A stretch of 64,000 bases of DNA, taken from the NCBI RefSeq assembly GCF_048128805.1, contig NC_136000.1, positions 11,434,354-11,498,353 of the forward strand. Direction: 5' to 3'. The notes below the pieces were generated by a model. That model was not told the DNA's origin. It ran no database searches and saw nothing but the letters and a program-made list of their open reading frames with translations. Origin of the DNA: Centroberyx gerrardi. Taxonomy: Eukaryota; Chordata; Actinopteri; Beryciformes; Berycidae. This document shows, one piece after another, positions 34,611 to 46,255 of this stretch. Numbering within the stretch: position 1 is the first letter of the stretch; the number at the start of each line of letters is the position of its first letter. A program made the translations under genes and the position numbers.

Positions 34611-35859
34611 AAAAACATCTTGTAATCTGTACTTTGAATCATGAGTGATTTCATTTCCTGGGTATGATCGACTGCAAACTTGCATGTTAATCCTCTCGGC
34701 AACATCCTCTCAATCGCACTTCGACCCCACTGAGTCACTAAATCATGTAGACTGCTCACTTCCCTTTACAGCCTCCAGATAAGTGTTGAACATTAACCCA
34801 TTGCAACATACGTCAGGCATACACAGGAAGCTTAGGAAAACTCACTAATTTCCACGTAATGTTAAAAACTTGACCTAGATATAATTTACTCCATTTGTTG
34901 ATTTAAATGTTTTCCATTAATCTGACATACTGTCTTCAAACAGCAAAAATTACGGACAAAATAAAAGGTATGATGTAATGATGAAAGTAATGATTCATAA
35001 ATTTATAACATAACCTACTATATTTGCATTATTGTATTAATGTCTTGACAAACATCTTCCAGTTTGGCTCAATCACACTATACTCTATACTATGTGAGTT
35101 TGACTCATTTTAATCCTTCTTAGTCCTTATTATCAAATGCTAAATCATGGCTTGGTAAGAGTATACTTATATTTGTTTGTGTAATATCATGTGGGCTTAA
35201 GCTGCCCTCCAGTCAATGCTGATGATGGCCTACAAGGGCTTTATGAAGAGTGAAGAGGAGGCTGCGAATGGATCTGCATTGAAACGTTGACTTGATATGC
35301 CTGTAAAACTAGATACATCTAGATAACTAGATAAACTAGATTTACATCTCTCTTATTCTGCTGGTGGTTGTTGGGTGAGTTTCCTGTCACGCTCATCGTT
35401 GCGAAACCTGTGATTGTCCACTTCTGCTGCATCTCCTTTCCTCTCAAAAGTAGAGGAAAGGAGATGTACCTCCTTTTTTTATGTGGAGGACTATAATCCA
35501 GTGTTTAAAATCTATACGGTAAATTAAACAAAAGGACCGTTTAATGGAGTGTCATTAGGAAATCAAGGTTCTTAAGAAACAAAAATAAATAAAGCTGCAC
35601 AAAGAGCTAATAAAGTGGATGCAGTCATTGAATCCACTCTGCCCTGGAGCGGGACAGTCCTCAGATATGACAAAGGTTTCCCCCCTTCACCCTGGAAGCA
35701 GCTCCAGGAGGAGAAGAGACATAGGCGTACTGACTAATACCACCTGGCTTAAAAGTACTGCTGCAGCAGCACCCAGCACATTCCCTGGAGCCCCTGGTAA
35801 AACTCTTACTGTGGACTTTGACAAGGGCCTACAACCCTATACGTTTGTATTTTTTTTTT
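34611..35859. other. net1-asb13 intergenic sequence, first part
   Basis: AT-rich sequence without a supportable gene. A short direct inverted pair, CTCTCAAAAGTAGAGGAAAGGA with surrounding CTCCTTTCC at 35436-35472, could form a hairpin. Confidence 0.4.
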
Positions 35860-36299
35860 CTAGTTAATTTTGATAGTTTGGACTGGGTGGCGGGTTTGCG
35901 TCTCTTTGTACCAACCATCAGTTCTTCAACGAAACCGGGTCTCTTCGTACCAAGCAGCAGCTCTTCAGCAAACCGCCATCGCTGACCGCCAGACCACACC
36001 TTTGGAGCGGCTGGCAGGTTGGCTTCAGCGGGACGCAAACCACGCCTCAATTGTGACCGCCAGACCACCGTTTGGCTCGCAGGCTTGCTTCAGCGGTAGG
36101 CGAACCGCGTCTGTTCGTACCAACCACCACCTCTTCAACGAACTGCCGTCGCTAACCGCCAGACCACACCTTTGGAGCGGCTGGCAGGTTGGCTTCAGTG
36201 GGACACGAACCGCGCCTCTTTGTACCAACCACCAGCTCTTCAATGAACTGCGTTCGCTAGCCGCCACACCACCTGGTCCAAACTATCAAAATTTACTAG
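35860..36299. mobile_element. Foldback-type element with internal tandem repeats
   Basis: The ends are inverted over roughly 27 bp: CTAGTTAATTTTGATAGTTT at the left and, read on the other strand, CTAGTAAATTTTGATAGTTT at the right. T-rich and A-rich runs flank them. The interior repeats blocks such as CCGCCAGACCACACCTTTGG and GGCTGGCAGGTTGGCTTCAG at 170-bp spacing, with a diverged copy between. No family is recognised. Confidence 0.75.
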
Positions 36300-36743
36300 A
36301 AAAAAAAAAAACTAAAGAGAAAGTTTCCAAACACGCCCATCAAGTGTCCAATAGCTACTGGTCTGAAATGACATGTAAAAAGGTTCCCAAAGAGAGCCTC
36401 AAGCATCAGCTTTACCAGCACCCTGGGGAGCATACCTTACCGTAGTAAGGTATGAAGCTCAAGACCTTAAGCGGGGCCTTTTATGGCCTGGGCTGCTGCG
36501 AACATGTCAGAATTCTGATTGTGATGTCATCAGTGCAGCTGAGACAGGCTCTGATTGGTAGAGCAGAGTCCAGCTCTATCCAATGATGTCATAATCGGTT
36601 AGAATGGCGAAGTGAAGCCGATTGAATGCCAAAAATGAGTTTGGATTATTTGAAATTATATTTTGCCTATTACGTTACCTTTTCAGTACGAATGTATGTG
36701 AAATAAGTCAAAATGTATGTGCAATTGGATGTCACATGCTTCT

Positions 36744-36745
<2 letters not shown>

Positions 36746-36787
<42 letters not shown>

Positions 36788-36790
36788 TGT
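36746..36790. repeat. (GT)n microsatellite
   Basis: About 45 bp of GT dinucleotides. Confidence 0.95.
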
Positions 36791-37153
36791 GATATAGGCC
36801 TAAATGTTATCTAACAGTCTTGAAGCATAAACACGCCGCCAAGCCTCCAGCCGGTCCAGCTGCACCGGGATGAAAGTGGCGAACAACAAGAGAAATTAGA
36901 GAAATTGTGTGGCTGAGTTCAGAAAATAAATAAAAAATAATACATGTATTTGAATAGAGTTAAGCTATCCAAGTAGTCCATTTTGTCCAACAATGTCTGA
37001 TAGGAAATAATTGAAGTATTTGTGTGAAGAATTCCCTCTAAGTCTCATTTTTCTGCGGCCGTCACACTCTCTCCTCTTTCTTGTCCTTCCCAATTGCGCA
37101 ATCCTTATAAGCAGCTTGGATGCGCGGGCCCCCAGCCCCTTGACCTTCAGTTG

Positions 37154-37187
37154 CCCCCCCCCCCCCCCCCCCCCCCCAATGTTTTAG
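37154..37187. repeat. Poly-C homopolymer
   Basis: A run of 34 consecutive C. Its exact length is prone to sequencing or assembly error. Confidence 0.9.
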
Positions 37188-38058
37188 ACACAATTACGCC
37201 ACTGCAGTGAGAGGTAACTGAATTTTGTGGACTTCAAAATGCAGAAATCATGTGAACTAAATTTCTTCATCTTACTGGCTGGTGGGGGTGGAAGGGTTGG
37301 TGAGTCCAGTCTGCGTTTCATTAGCCATTTAACCAGCCCTCCTTCACTTCCCCTCGGCACTTTAATACGTAGCACCATAAGTAATGCGGGTGGCCACTTG
37401 CAGAGCAGGGGGGCAGGGTCCGTGGGTCCGTGGGTCCGTGGGGGAGCAGAATATTTTAAATGGAATGCACTTGCCCTTAAGCAGGCCTAATAATTAATAA
37501 TAAGAATAAGTAATAAAAATGACAGAACAATGAGTAATGAAATATTGCAGATGAGTTCATTTCATAAATATGTCTAAATCCTCTAAATATTGTTTGTTTA
37601 CTTGCATTTATATTTATCACCTGTTCGTGCACCGGAATTGACGGACGATCACAATGCATCCTGGGAAATATGCGCTTGTGAAGTCTACATCGTTGTTGAC
37701 TCGCTCCCTCGGCCCTTGAAGGGTCGATCTCAGAAAGTTAATTTGAGTTATCAGAGTAATGGGACGATACTTAAGATGGCGATGGGGAAGTGCCGAGGGG
37801 AAGTCGACGAGGGCCGGTTGAAACGACTAATGAAACGCACCGCAGCTTTCTCTCAACGGAGTGGTTGTTCGCTGGTGTTTAGGAGATGGTTTTCTACTCG
37901 TTACTTCCTGGGTGCAGAGATGTCCTGCCAGTGACCATTCCCAACACCAGAATTTCATTTGGGCAAATCAGGCAAATGTACGCTGCCTTAAATTACATGA
38001 GATGCAGTTCTCCGTGGCTCTTCTTCATTTAGGCTGATAATATGGGTGTATTTTTAAA

Positions 38059-38260
38059 TAATAATCACATACTGGCTCGCAGTTCAGCCAGATGTGACTT
38101 CAAGGTGCTTCTGCTAACATATACAATATTACATGAGCTTGCACCATCCTATTTGTCAGACGCACCATACGTATATACCACCACATTCATCACGCTCCCT
38201 TTCTTTGGAAGTCTACCTGCTGCGATTAGAGGCAAATTCTACTCATGTATTTAAATCCAG
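38059..38260 (+). pseudogene. LINE reverse-transcriptase fragment (CR1/L2-like)
   Basis: Translation gives CDFKVLLLTYTILHELAPSY followed by LSD. This matches the FKxLLLTYKALHGLAPxYLSD signature near the end of the reverse transcriptase of CR1/L2-type LINEs. Only about 65 residues remain open, so it is a dead fragment. Confidence 0.75.
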
Positions 38261-38494
38261 GCTTATTTATTTTCACTATCATTTGGTTAACCTCAGCTTT
38301 GTACAATTACTTCATAGGGGAAAGTTTGACTAGTTAGCACTAGTTCAAGTTGATGGGAATTTAGTTTGTCTTGTTTCCCTATCTGTGTGCACCTATTCAT
38401 GTTGATATGTGTGTTTGTGTGTGAGTGGGAGTAAGCGAATGAGTTCATCTGCTGCGTGCAGGTGCGTCTCTTATCTCTTATTTCAGGTTTTAAC

Positions 38495-38720
38495 ATGTCT
38501 TCTCATCTTGATTACTGTAGCTGTAGTCGGACTCAATATTGTGCAACATGCCACATAAAGACTTCAGAGGAAAAGTGATCACATTACACCAATTTTGGCA
38601 TCCTTGCATTGGTTGCCTGTCACCCGCGGTCAAGGTTTTCATAACTTTTAAGGCTGTCTGACTTTTTAAGCCCATATGTGTCGCAGGCCACAGCCTTGAA
38701 GTGATAATGAAACAGCATTT
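38495..38720 (+). pseudogene. Second LINE reverse-transcriptase fragment
   Basis: The stretch reads MSSHLDYCS, then HITPILASLHWLPV with frame breaks. In an intact CR1/L2-like LINE these motifs come before the FKVLLLTYKAL motif found at 38059, so the two fragments are in reversed order. Confidence 0.7.
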
Positions 38721-39994
38721 TGAGAGCATCTTGCTTCCTTAATTTGATGCATTTCCTGTTGAAACAGGATATGTAGGTGGACATAATGTGGGGAGGGATC
38801 AGTCAAAACTGTAAACCAATGGGATATCAGTTAGGGAGAACAGCAGTTTTATTTGATGGGAGGGGTGGAGGGGCAGCATTGTTAAAAAAAAATCTGTGAT
38901 GGTTTTATTGGTTGGAATTTTTATTTACACCCACTGGTACAGCATGAGGTCACCATTAAAGATACAGGAAGTAAATGTAATGGGATTCTGATACGAAAAC
39001 ACAAGAAAACATTTTTTGTACATTTTATTTGGCATTTATTGTTAAATAGGTGCATATTATTGTATGGAAAATTAGCTAACGATGTGAAAAAGTCACTTCT
39101 ATTTCTTTTTGTAGAATTTTGATGTTTGGGGTCCAATAACACTGTTATAAACTCCACTTGTTTCCAGCAAGTCAAAGTAAGTTGGAGTGCTTAATTTCTA
39201 AACATTAAACAATTTCTCATGTATTTTTGAGTGTATCACATTAAAACTTTAGTTGTAGCAAATCAGCTTTGACCTACTAATAGTCAAAACAACAGGATCA
39301 CTTACAAGTTAAATCTTGTTAAATCTATAGGACAACTTGCATATCAGAAATTCTGAGTGCATTTTAAACTCCATAAAAGTCCCAGTCTTTGACCGTTTGA
39401 TAGGTTTTTACAGAGGTCTTTTGATCGGGGAAAAAATTTTCACTTCCCTGAAAAACACTTCTTCTAAAAGTCTGTGCATACGACAACAACACAGAACTAG
39501 ATTGTTTTAAAATAGCCCTGTATTTATCTACTTATTTACACAAATTCAATTGAGTCAGAAGATTTGAATTATTTACATATTCACATTAAAAATAAATAGT
39601 CATGGAATATTTACAAATACATACAGTACTACAATCACAGTGCGCAAACCGCTGCATACCGAAACACTCAAATACTTAGTCAACATAGATTGCTCCCGGG
39701 TTACAATGGCTTACTGAACTCACACTTACTTGACCAATATGAGTAGACAAAGTTTACATTTCTACATATTAAAGTGAATGATCAAATGAATTTGTTTGGC
39801 TAAACCAGCCTTTATAGTTTGGATATTCAAGCTGATAAAATCTCTGTATGGTCTGGCAGTATTTTCAAGAGTTTTTGTGTTACACTTCTGCCAAATTTAA
39901 CATCCTGTTATATGACTTCCTGGCAGAATAGCAGAACCAGCGAAAGTAATCAGTCTCTTTGATCAAGCCTTCTAAGGACTGCACCTGAAGTTTG

Positions 39995-42900
39995 TTATAG
40001 GTGATGAAATTCAATAACTGGAGGTGGCATGTAAGAAAGAAAGCTTATGATGCGATTGGGCAAGCCAAGTTTGGAAACAACTTCAAGCGCTCTTGTGCCG
40101 AGAGCCATCCTCACAGCCACTCTGCTGATCTGCTGGAGACTGAGAGGCGTATCTGAGGAAGAGAAAACATTACAGGTGATATTTTAATGCACTAAATCAC
40201 TCCATGTTTTATATGCCTCCAGTGACAGAACGCATACTATATATACTGTAAATGAACTCACTCTCATAGAACTCAAGGCAGAGATAAGACGAAGATCCTG
40301 AGTTGGTGTAGTGGATAGGTTTTTTGCCCAGGTTATCCCTGGCATACACACTCCCTCCAAACTCCACAAGTAGGTCAATCAAGCTGATGTTCTTGGCTTT
40401 GGCTGCATGATGAAGGGCCGTCTCATGTAGCTTGGCAGCATTCACATTTGCACCTTGGGGACAGAAAGAGAAAGCTGTATTAAGTGAGAGAAGTAGCTCT
40501 GTTGTCGCCAGCATTCCTGCTTATAAATGAAGTATAAATGCCACAGTGGCTTGATGAAGGAATAAATGATCAGTTACGGTAAACATCAAGAAAACAACTT
40601 TTATAAAGGCATACATCACGGGCGCAAAGCCACTTTCATAGTTTGCAGAAGACAAACATGGGCCCACCTGCATTGAGGAGTACTTTGGCGCAGTCATAGT
40701 GTTGCCTGGCACAGGCTACATGGAGCGGGGTTCCAAAGTGACAGTCATGGGCCTCCATGAAAGCTCCTTGATCAATCATGAGTTGGACACAATCTGAATT
40801 ACCTATCACAAAACATATGTAAAGAGACAGGCAATAATTATATCACAGTTTAGAAAAAACATAAATGTACGCTTTGGTCTTGGTGATCAGCATACTATTG
40901 ACCTGATACTGCAGGGACAACAGAATTCCAGGGACCCACACCAAGATAGAGATAAGATAAGGTAAGATAAGATAAGATAGCATTTTATTGATCCCCTAGG
41001 GGAAATTCGGGTGCCACAGCAGCAATTAACAGAGCAATGTCAAGGAAGTACAGGAAAGGTAATAAAAAATAAGCAATAATAAGCAAATAATACAGAAAAG
41101 GTCATAGGAAAGGTAATATAAATAGAGCTATAAAATGATAGTGCATAGTGTCTAAGTGGTGTTGAGCATTAATCCTGTGCAATAATTGGACTCCTGTGCC
41201 CAAGTCACAGTTTGAGAAATGTCGGTTTAAAACTTTCGTGATATTCAGTTAAACTTTCAAATCAAAACTGCAACATCCTGAAGCCCTTGTAACTTTTAAT
41301 GGCCTCAGAGTGATCACAGCCAGTGCAACGTGTGCTAGATATGGATAAGGTTTTGTCTCACAGTCCCTCTTATCATTGTGTTGTTCGTTTCATTGCTACA
41401 TCATGAATGGCTGTGAAGCAAATATATCTTGGTAGACAGATGCATGAAACACAACACATCTCTGTGTACGTGGAGTGTAACAAGACACACCTCCCATGCA
41501 AGCCTCATGAAGGGGTGAGAAGGTGAACAGCGGAGGGTTAACTGTCGCTCCATACTCCAAGAGCAGCTTGACACATTCGAGACTCCCGGCCGCACAGGCA
41601 TCACACAGCGGAGTGCTGCCATCGATGTTACGCGCATCCACCTGTGTGGCACAGAGCCCGAATAAGATCACACCCATGTCCCACACAACCAAAATCATCG
41701 CCGGCCAAGAACAGCAACAACTAGGCTTGATTCTTCTGTGAGGCATTTTTGTGGTGGGAACAATCCTGGCAACCACTGTCCACACAATTCTCCTCCATGC
41801 AGAGCTGTCACTAGGGATGGGAATTACGTTTAATAATACTGCCAATTAAACTTAAGTTATATAACAGACTACCCTACTAGTCTTAAAAAAATAAAGAGGC
41901 CAAGATGGTGTAATTTGAGATCTATTTCATAATGTTTATTCACACACGCACATCAACATGCATACACACTCAAATACTGCTAATCTAAATTTCAATTAAA
42001 ACATGTTTCCTATTTTAAAAACTGAATGTAGGCCTACGCTCAATTTGCAAAAACACACTGAAACTAGCTCATGGCTTAGTAACGGTATAGACTTATCATT
42101 AATACTTTTACATTTTGCCATCTTATATTAACATATATCTCATTCAAAATTATGAGTAAACACTAAAATGTTTGCTCAATTTGAAGATGAAAAATGTGCA
42201 TAAAATTATGCCCATATTTATTGAAAATCCACATTGCATTGCCTAAATACCGTGGTAAGTAAAAGTAGGCCCATCTGATCAAATCATATTGATTTAGCCT
42301 CCACAAATTTTCAGTCTTTCAGTTCACTTGAATGGTCCGTTTTTGTTAAGGGACATAAGCCTATGAGTTCAAACGACTAGTCGGTTGAAGTCAACCATCC
42401 CTAGCTGTGACATTATCTCACCTGTGCACCAGCATCCAGCAGCAGTCTGACACACTGGGTCTGTCCCTGTATACACGCCTCATGCAGGGGGGTGATGGAG
42501 TCCACAGCCACAATGTTAACTGCTGCACCTTCGCGGATCAGCTGCTGCAGCTGCAGCGCCCTGCCTTGTGCGGCAGCCTCATGCACTGCTGACCGGTCCG
42601 TCCAGAATCCTAGACCATGAGCTGCAAACATGAGAAACACAACAAGAGTACCATTTTCATTCATATGAAAGATAACTTAGCAAAGGGTGTCTTCATCAGA
42701 TGGATATGATTTAATTATCTCCATAATGCACTCTTGCTTTGTCTCAATTGGAAAATGGGGACAATGAGCCATGGAGCAGAGCTTTTTATACAATGTGGCC
42801 TCGTAAGTCATGAGTGCACATGATCACAGGTGATTGATCTTTAAGCAGGTATTGACAATGTGCAATAAAGACATTAAGCCATTAAACAGCTACATGACTA

Positions 42901-44550
42901 AAACATGATGTATTTCAATATTTAAAATGTATATAATTTACCTCAGGTAAATTAGCTGCTTACCACTCATAACCAAGTTGAGAACATGCAAAGTAACCAG
43001 GGGCTGGAAAGGAGCAGTGGTTAGCTTTACATATACTTTATTGCAAAAAGCAAATATGATGACTTCTTAGAAGTCAGCCTGACGGAACATTCAAAATGTA
43101 TTTATCTAGTGTTTTGTCTCAAGGAACTTGATAACTTGGTCCAAAAGTTGCAACAACCTATAAATGTGATGGAGTGAGCAGGGAGTGTCCTTCAACTGAA
43201 AGCCCTGGGTTTGGGTTAGTAAGCATACTGCCGGCTGAAATGCTCTCAAGCAAGACATTGAATCATTTCCACTCCAGGGACCCTGAGCTCTGAACTCCCT
43301 GTGGAGGAGGGCAAGCAGAAAGAGAATCTCCCCTTCAGGGATCATTTGACTTCACGGAAAAAAACTTAAATGGCTATCACGTCAAAATGAATACATCTTT
43401 AAAGGCATCTTGTTTGCCAGCCAGTACAGACTGTGTTAGAGGAGACTCTTAAGGTGTGTGTCAAAATATGAGGTGAGCTGGCTATGTAATATGACATCCT
43501 GCCAATGTTTGGACAACTTCTAACATGTCTACGTAGTTGCAACATAGCCTACTACTTTGATTGTATGTTATTTATATGTAGTGTAATATTGAAAATAAAA
43601 GTACAGTAATTTTTCAGTATCGCATAGAAAAGTTCGGTTTGGCGTTGTATCCCATTGATTCTCTGTTGTCTGAAGCCGCTGTTCTGACAAACCGAGCTAG
43701 AAGATCTAGAACCGAGTGACTCTGATGGGACAGGATGGCCTACCCTATAGTCTTTACCACATTTACACAGGTAGTAGTCTATTCTGACACACTTTCTTAC
43801 CCAACAGGATGGGCTACCCTAGGCTTTACCACATTTATAAGATATCACTTTATTAATCCCCTTGGGGAAATTCGGGAAGTAGCCTACAGGTAGTAGTCTA
43901 TTCCGAGACACTTTCCTACCCAACAGGATTGGCTACCCTAGGCTTAACCACATTTATACAGGTAACTTAGTAACAAAGACTGATGGATGTTTTTGACCTG
44001 ACAGGCTGATATACAAAGATTTTTGTTAGGGTAGGTCATTATGAGTGAGAAGCTCAGTTTGTCAGACTAGTCTGACTATATGAACTACTGGTAGCTCATC
44101 CTGAAGCAGTTTGTCAGAACACCTGTGCTAAAGCCAACTGCAATACACACCTTGCAAGTGCGTGTTGCAGATATTACACAGAAAAGTATCAAGGTGTCTT
44201 AGGTTGGCCTAACAAGCTTAGCTGCCATGCTCTCAAATTAACGTCAGCTACTTTAGGAAAGCTTGCTAGCTAACGTAACCTCCGCTTTCTTGCGACAGTT
44301 ACTTAACCTAGCAACAACAACTCTAGTTAGCATAGCTAACGTTGACCCGTATGCACTTAGATACAGTTGACGAAGGACGAAAGCTACAATTCATTTTTTA
44401 TGTACCCACTTCATCATTGATTTTACTCCATTTTACATTGTGATCATGCTTCTTTAGCTACAGCCAACACACGAGTTTGTCATCCAACTGTTAGCTAAGT
44501 TACTTACCGATGTCTCCAAACAAGGACGGTCTGGCCCGAGTGATCTCCAT
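39995..44550 (-). CDS. asb13: asb13, ankyrin repeat and SOCS box protein 13
   Basis: Six minus-strand exons: 44550-44508, 42621-42422, 41641-41491, 40802-40668, 40453-40262 and 40152-39995. All are GT/AG with matching phases, giving 292 residues (human 278). ASB13 is the substrate receptor of a Cullin5-ElonginB/C ubiquitin ligase. The start is MEITRARPSLFGDI. About six ankyrin repeats (residues 18-225) show motifs such as DSITPLHEACIQGQTQCVRL, NIDGSTPLCDAC, CHFGTPLHVACARQ and LHETALHHAAKAKN. The SOCS box (about 242-280) begins PLSLQQISRVAVRMAL. The protein ends FLSYMPPPVIEFHHL, about ten residues past the usual SOCS-box end. The gene is tail-to-tail with net1, as in mammals. Confidence 0.95.
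40940..41070. repeat. Fish retroposon tail in asb13 intron
   Basis: AGATAAGATAAGGTAAGATA leads into TTTATTGATCCCCTAGGGGA and AATTCGGGTGCCACAGCAGC, a familiar teleost LINE-type tail. Related motifs occur near 17866, 43849 and 58110. Confidence 0.65.
41812..42403. mobile_element. hAT-type element in asb13 intron 2
   Basis: This 592-bp element starts TAGGGATGGGAATTACG and ends GTCAACCATCCCTA. The flanks are GCTGTCAC (41804-41811) and GCTGTGAC (42404-42411), matching at 7 of 8. The subterminal motif ACTAGTCGGTTGAAGTCAAC is typical of fish hAT elements. It has no ORF. One edge is about 10 bp from the asb13 exon 2 donor. Confidence 0.82.
43126..43340. repeat. SINE-like repeat body
   Basis: Shares CTCTGAACTCCCTGTGGAGG and similar blocks with the better-preserved copy at 46038, including the AGCAAGACATTGAATC-type region. 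The tRNA-like head is not clear here. Confidence 0.5.
43731..43970. repeat. About 75-bp tandem repeat, three units, interrupted by a retroposon tail
   Basis: Units share CCCAACAGGAT, GGCTACCCTAGGCTTTACCA and GGTAGTAGTCTATTC. The second unit is split by a TTTATTAATCCCCTTGGGGA retroposon tail near 43849-43880. It lies in asb13 intron 1. Confidence 0.8.
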
Positions 44551-44760
44551 TTCATGACACCGTCTTATTCTCTCTTGACTTAACCACAGGTTTGATTCAT
44601 TTCGAAACAACAAAATAAAGACAGCAAGGGCAGCATTGCTGCAAAACGCGTTGAATGGCCAGCTACCTAGCTAGAGCTCTGCGAGGGCTGCTGAGGTTCA
44701 GGCGGCGGAAACAAAATAAACAATACCTGAGAATTCTGGGATATGTAGGCGACTGACCTA
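44551..44760 (-). promoter_or_regulatory. asb13 promoter region
   Basis: Sequence just upstream of the asb13 ATG (read leftward) is moderately CpG-rich (GCGTTTTGC, CCGCCGCCTGAACC) and lacks a clear TATA box. It is inferred from position only. Confidence 0.35.
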
Positions 44761-45212
44761 CAGCAGACAGCAGTAAAATGAAAGCATCAAAACTGCCTTA
44801 ATTGATATGCAGTACAGCCTGTTATATGCTAATTAGACAACAGAACTGTACTGAATAATTATCTTTATGTGGATATCAACCCTAACCATTAGTTTGACCT
44901 AGAATTGTTGAAGAGATTAGTCTATTCTTTACTGAAAAGCGCTTGTAAACTCATGGTGGATCACACATTCTTGCTGCATTTATTACCCTTTCTCTGAATC
45001 TTTCGAAAAGGAGTTGAATCAATGGAAATGGACTGAGCCACAGGAAAAAAATAGAAAAGTCACAAATCAGGTATAACATGATCTATGTGCAGTGGGCTAT
45101 AACTGTCCTTAGCCTTTAAAGCCATTTGTTTTTGCACAGTTAATATGGCAGCTTATATTTTTGATCATTTTATTATCATTTTATTTAGCAACACCTTGAA
45201 AATATAGGTGGG

Positions 45213-45239
45213 TTTTTTTTTTTTTTTTTTTTTTTTTTT
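45213..45239. repeat. Poly-T tract
   Basis: 27 consecutive T. Confidence 0.9.
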
Positions 45240-45419
45240 GCAATAAAATGCTTTAACACCTACACAGTATTGCCGCAAACCTCTTTCCTACCTTCAGATT
45301 TTTTTTATACAGGTGACTTGCAGATTGTGATTTTTTCCCCCCTTTGAAAACTGGAGGGACTAAAATTATGTTGCAGTAAACTGGCTGAGTGGTCTTTAAG
45401 GCCAGAAGAGCTATGTTTC

Positions 45420-45690
45420 TCAACAAGCGCGAATTCGCAATAGCTGCGACCGCGTAAGCGCATGCGTACACGCGTGGGGAAATTTATGTAGACCAACCAA
45501 TCAACCGACCGACCGACAGAGCGCGCTATAGAGCTGCGGGTCGCAGCTAAAAATGTTGAGATGAAATGATTCGACGTTGTTATCGATTGGAGTACATACA
45601 GTTTTGATCACAGAGAACTAGTAAAACAACATAATGCATAACTGCTGTTTTATTACAGACAGCGGACCAGCTACCAAAGACGCAGGTAGG
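45420..45690 (+). promoter_or_regulatory. CpG cluster with NRF1-like site and possible 5' UTR exon
   Basis: A dense CpG patch (45425-45545) includes GCGCATGCG (about 45458-45466), which fits the NRF1 consensus core. Downstream, 45659-45685 is a 27-nt segment between an acceptor (TTTTATTACAG) and a donor (GTAGGA). It could be a non-coding first region of tasor2 or a promoter near asb13. Confidence 0.3.
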
Positions 45691-46037
45691 AATGATTGTT
45701 CTTTTATCTAACTTAGCTAACTTTACCTGGCATGAGCAATCTACACGTAGGTTAAATGTCACTTGCTAATAAGTGTTTTGTGAATTGCTGTGTTTTCCCT
45801 TTACCTTTACCGTTTCAACGCGAGCTCCAGCATCATCTTCCCTGGGGACAGTACCATTTTTCAAGTAACATAAACTAGCTGAAAAGTTAGCTGGCAGTGT
45901 GTGAGATGGATAAAAACTGCAATTCTGCACTTAGAGGTGGTTTGCCTGCTTGCTTTTGGACTTGCTGCAATTTTGAAAATCCATTCTCTCTAAAATGGCT
46001 CATAGTTGAGTCTGGACACCTCATCACAAGGTAAAAC

Positions 46038-46255
46038 AGGGTGGCATAGTGACTAGGGAGAATGCCGTTCAACTGCACACACCCAGGTTCATGATGCCCC
46101 GTGTCAGTGAAGCAACCATCTGCCCTGCTGAAGTGTCATTGAGCACTGAACACTGAACCCCTACCAGCTCCAGAGAAGCTGTTCTGCAGCTCTGTCCTGC
46201 CCTCTGATCCTCCTGTGGAGGAAGGGAAACAAAAACTTTTCTATGGGAATCAATA
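46038..46255 (+). repeat. tRNA-derived SINE
   Basis: The head GGGTGGCATAGTGACTAGGG looks like a Pol III A box, and GGTTCATGATGCC 45 bp later looks like a B box. The body continues through CTGTCCTGCCCTCTGATCCT. It resembles V-SINE-type fish elements. A related body is at 43126. Confidence 0.6.

Larger units (their letters stand above)
36300..39994. other. net1-asb13 intergenic sequence, second part, repeat-rich
   Basis: Besides the GT run, poly-C and LINE fragments listed separately, I see no gene. The open frame at 37590-37934 has no family resemblance. The last few hundred bases before 39995 are probably the asb13 3' UTR, transcribed leftward. Confidence 0.5.

Noticed and set aside
37590..37934. 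114-codon open frame, + strand
   Set aside because: No recognisable domain and no splice context. Probably repeat-derived or chance.
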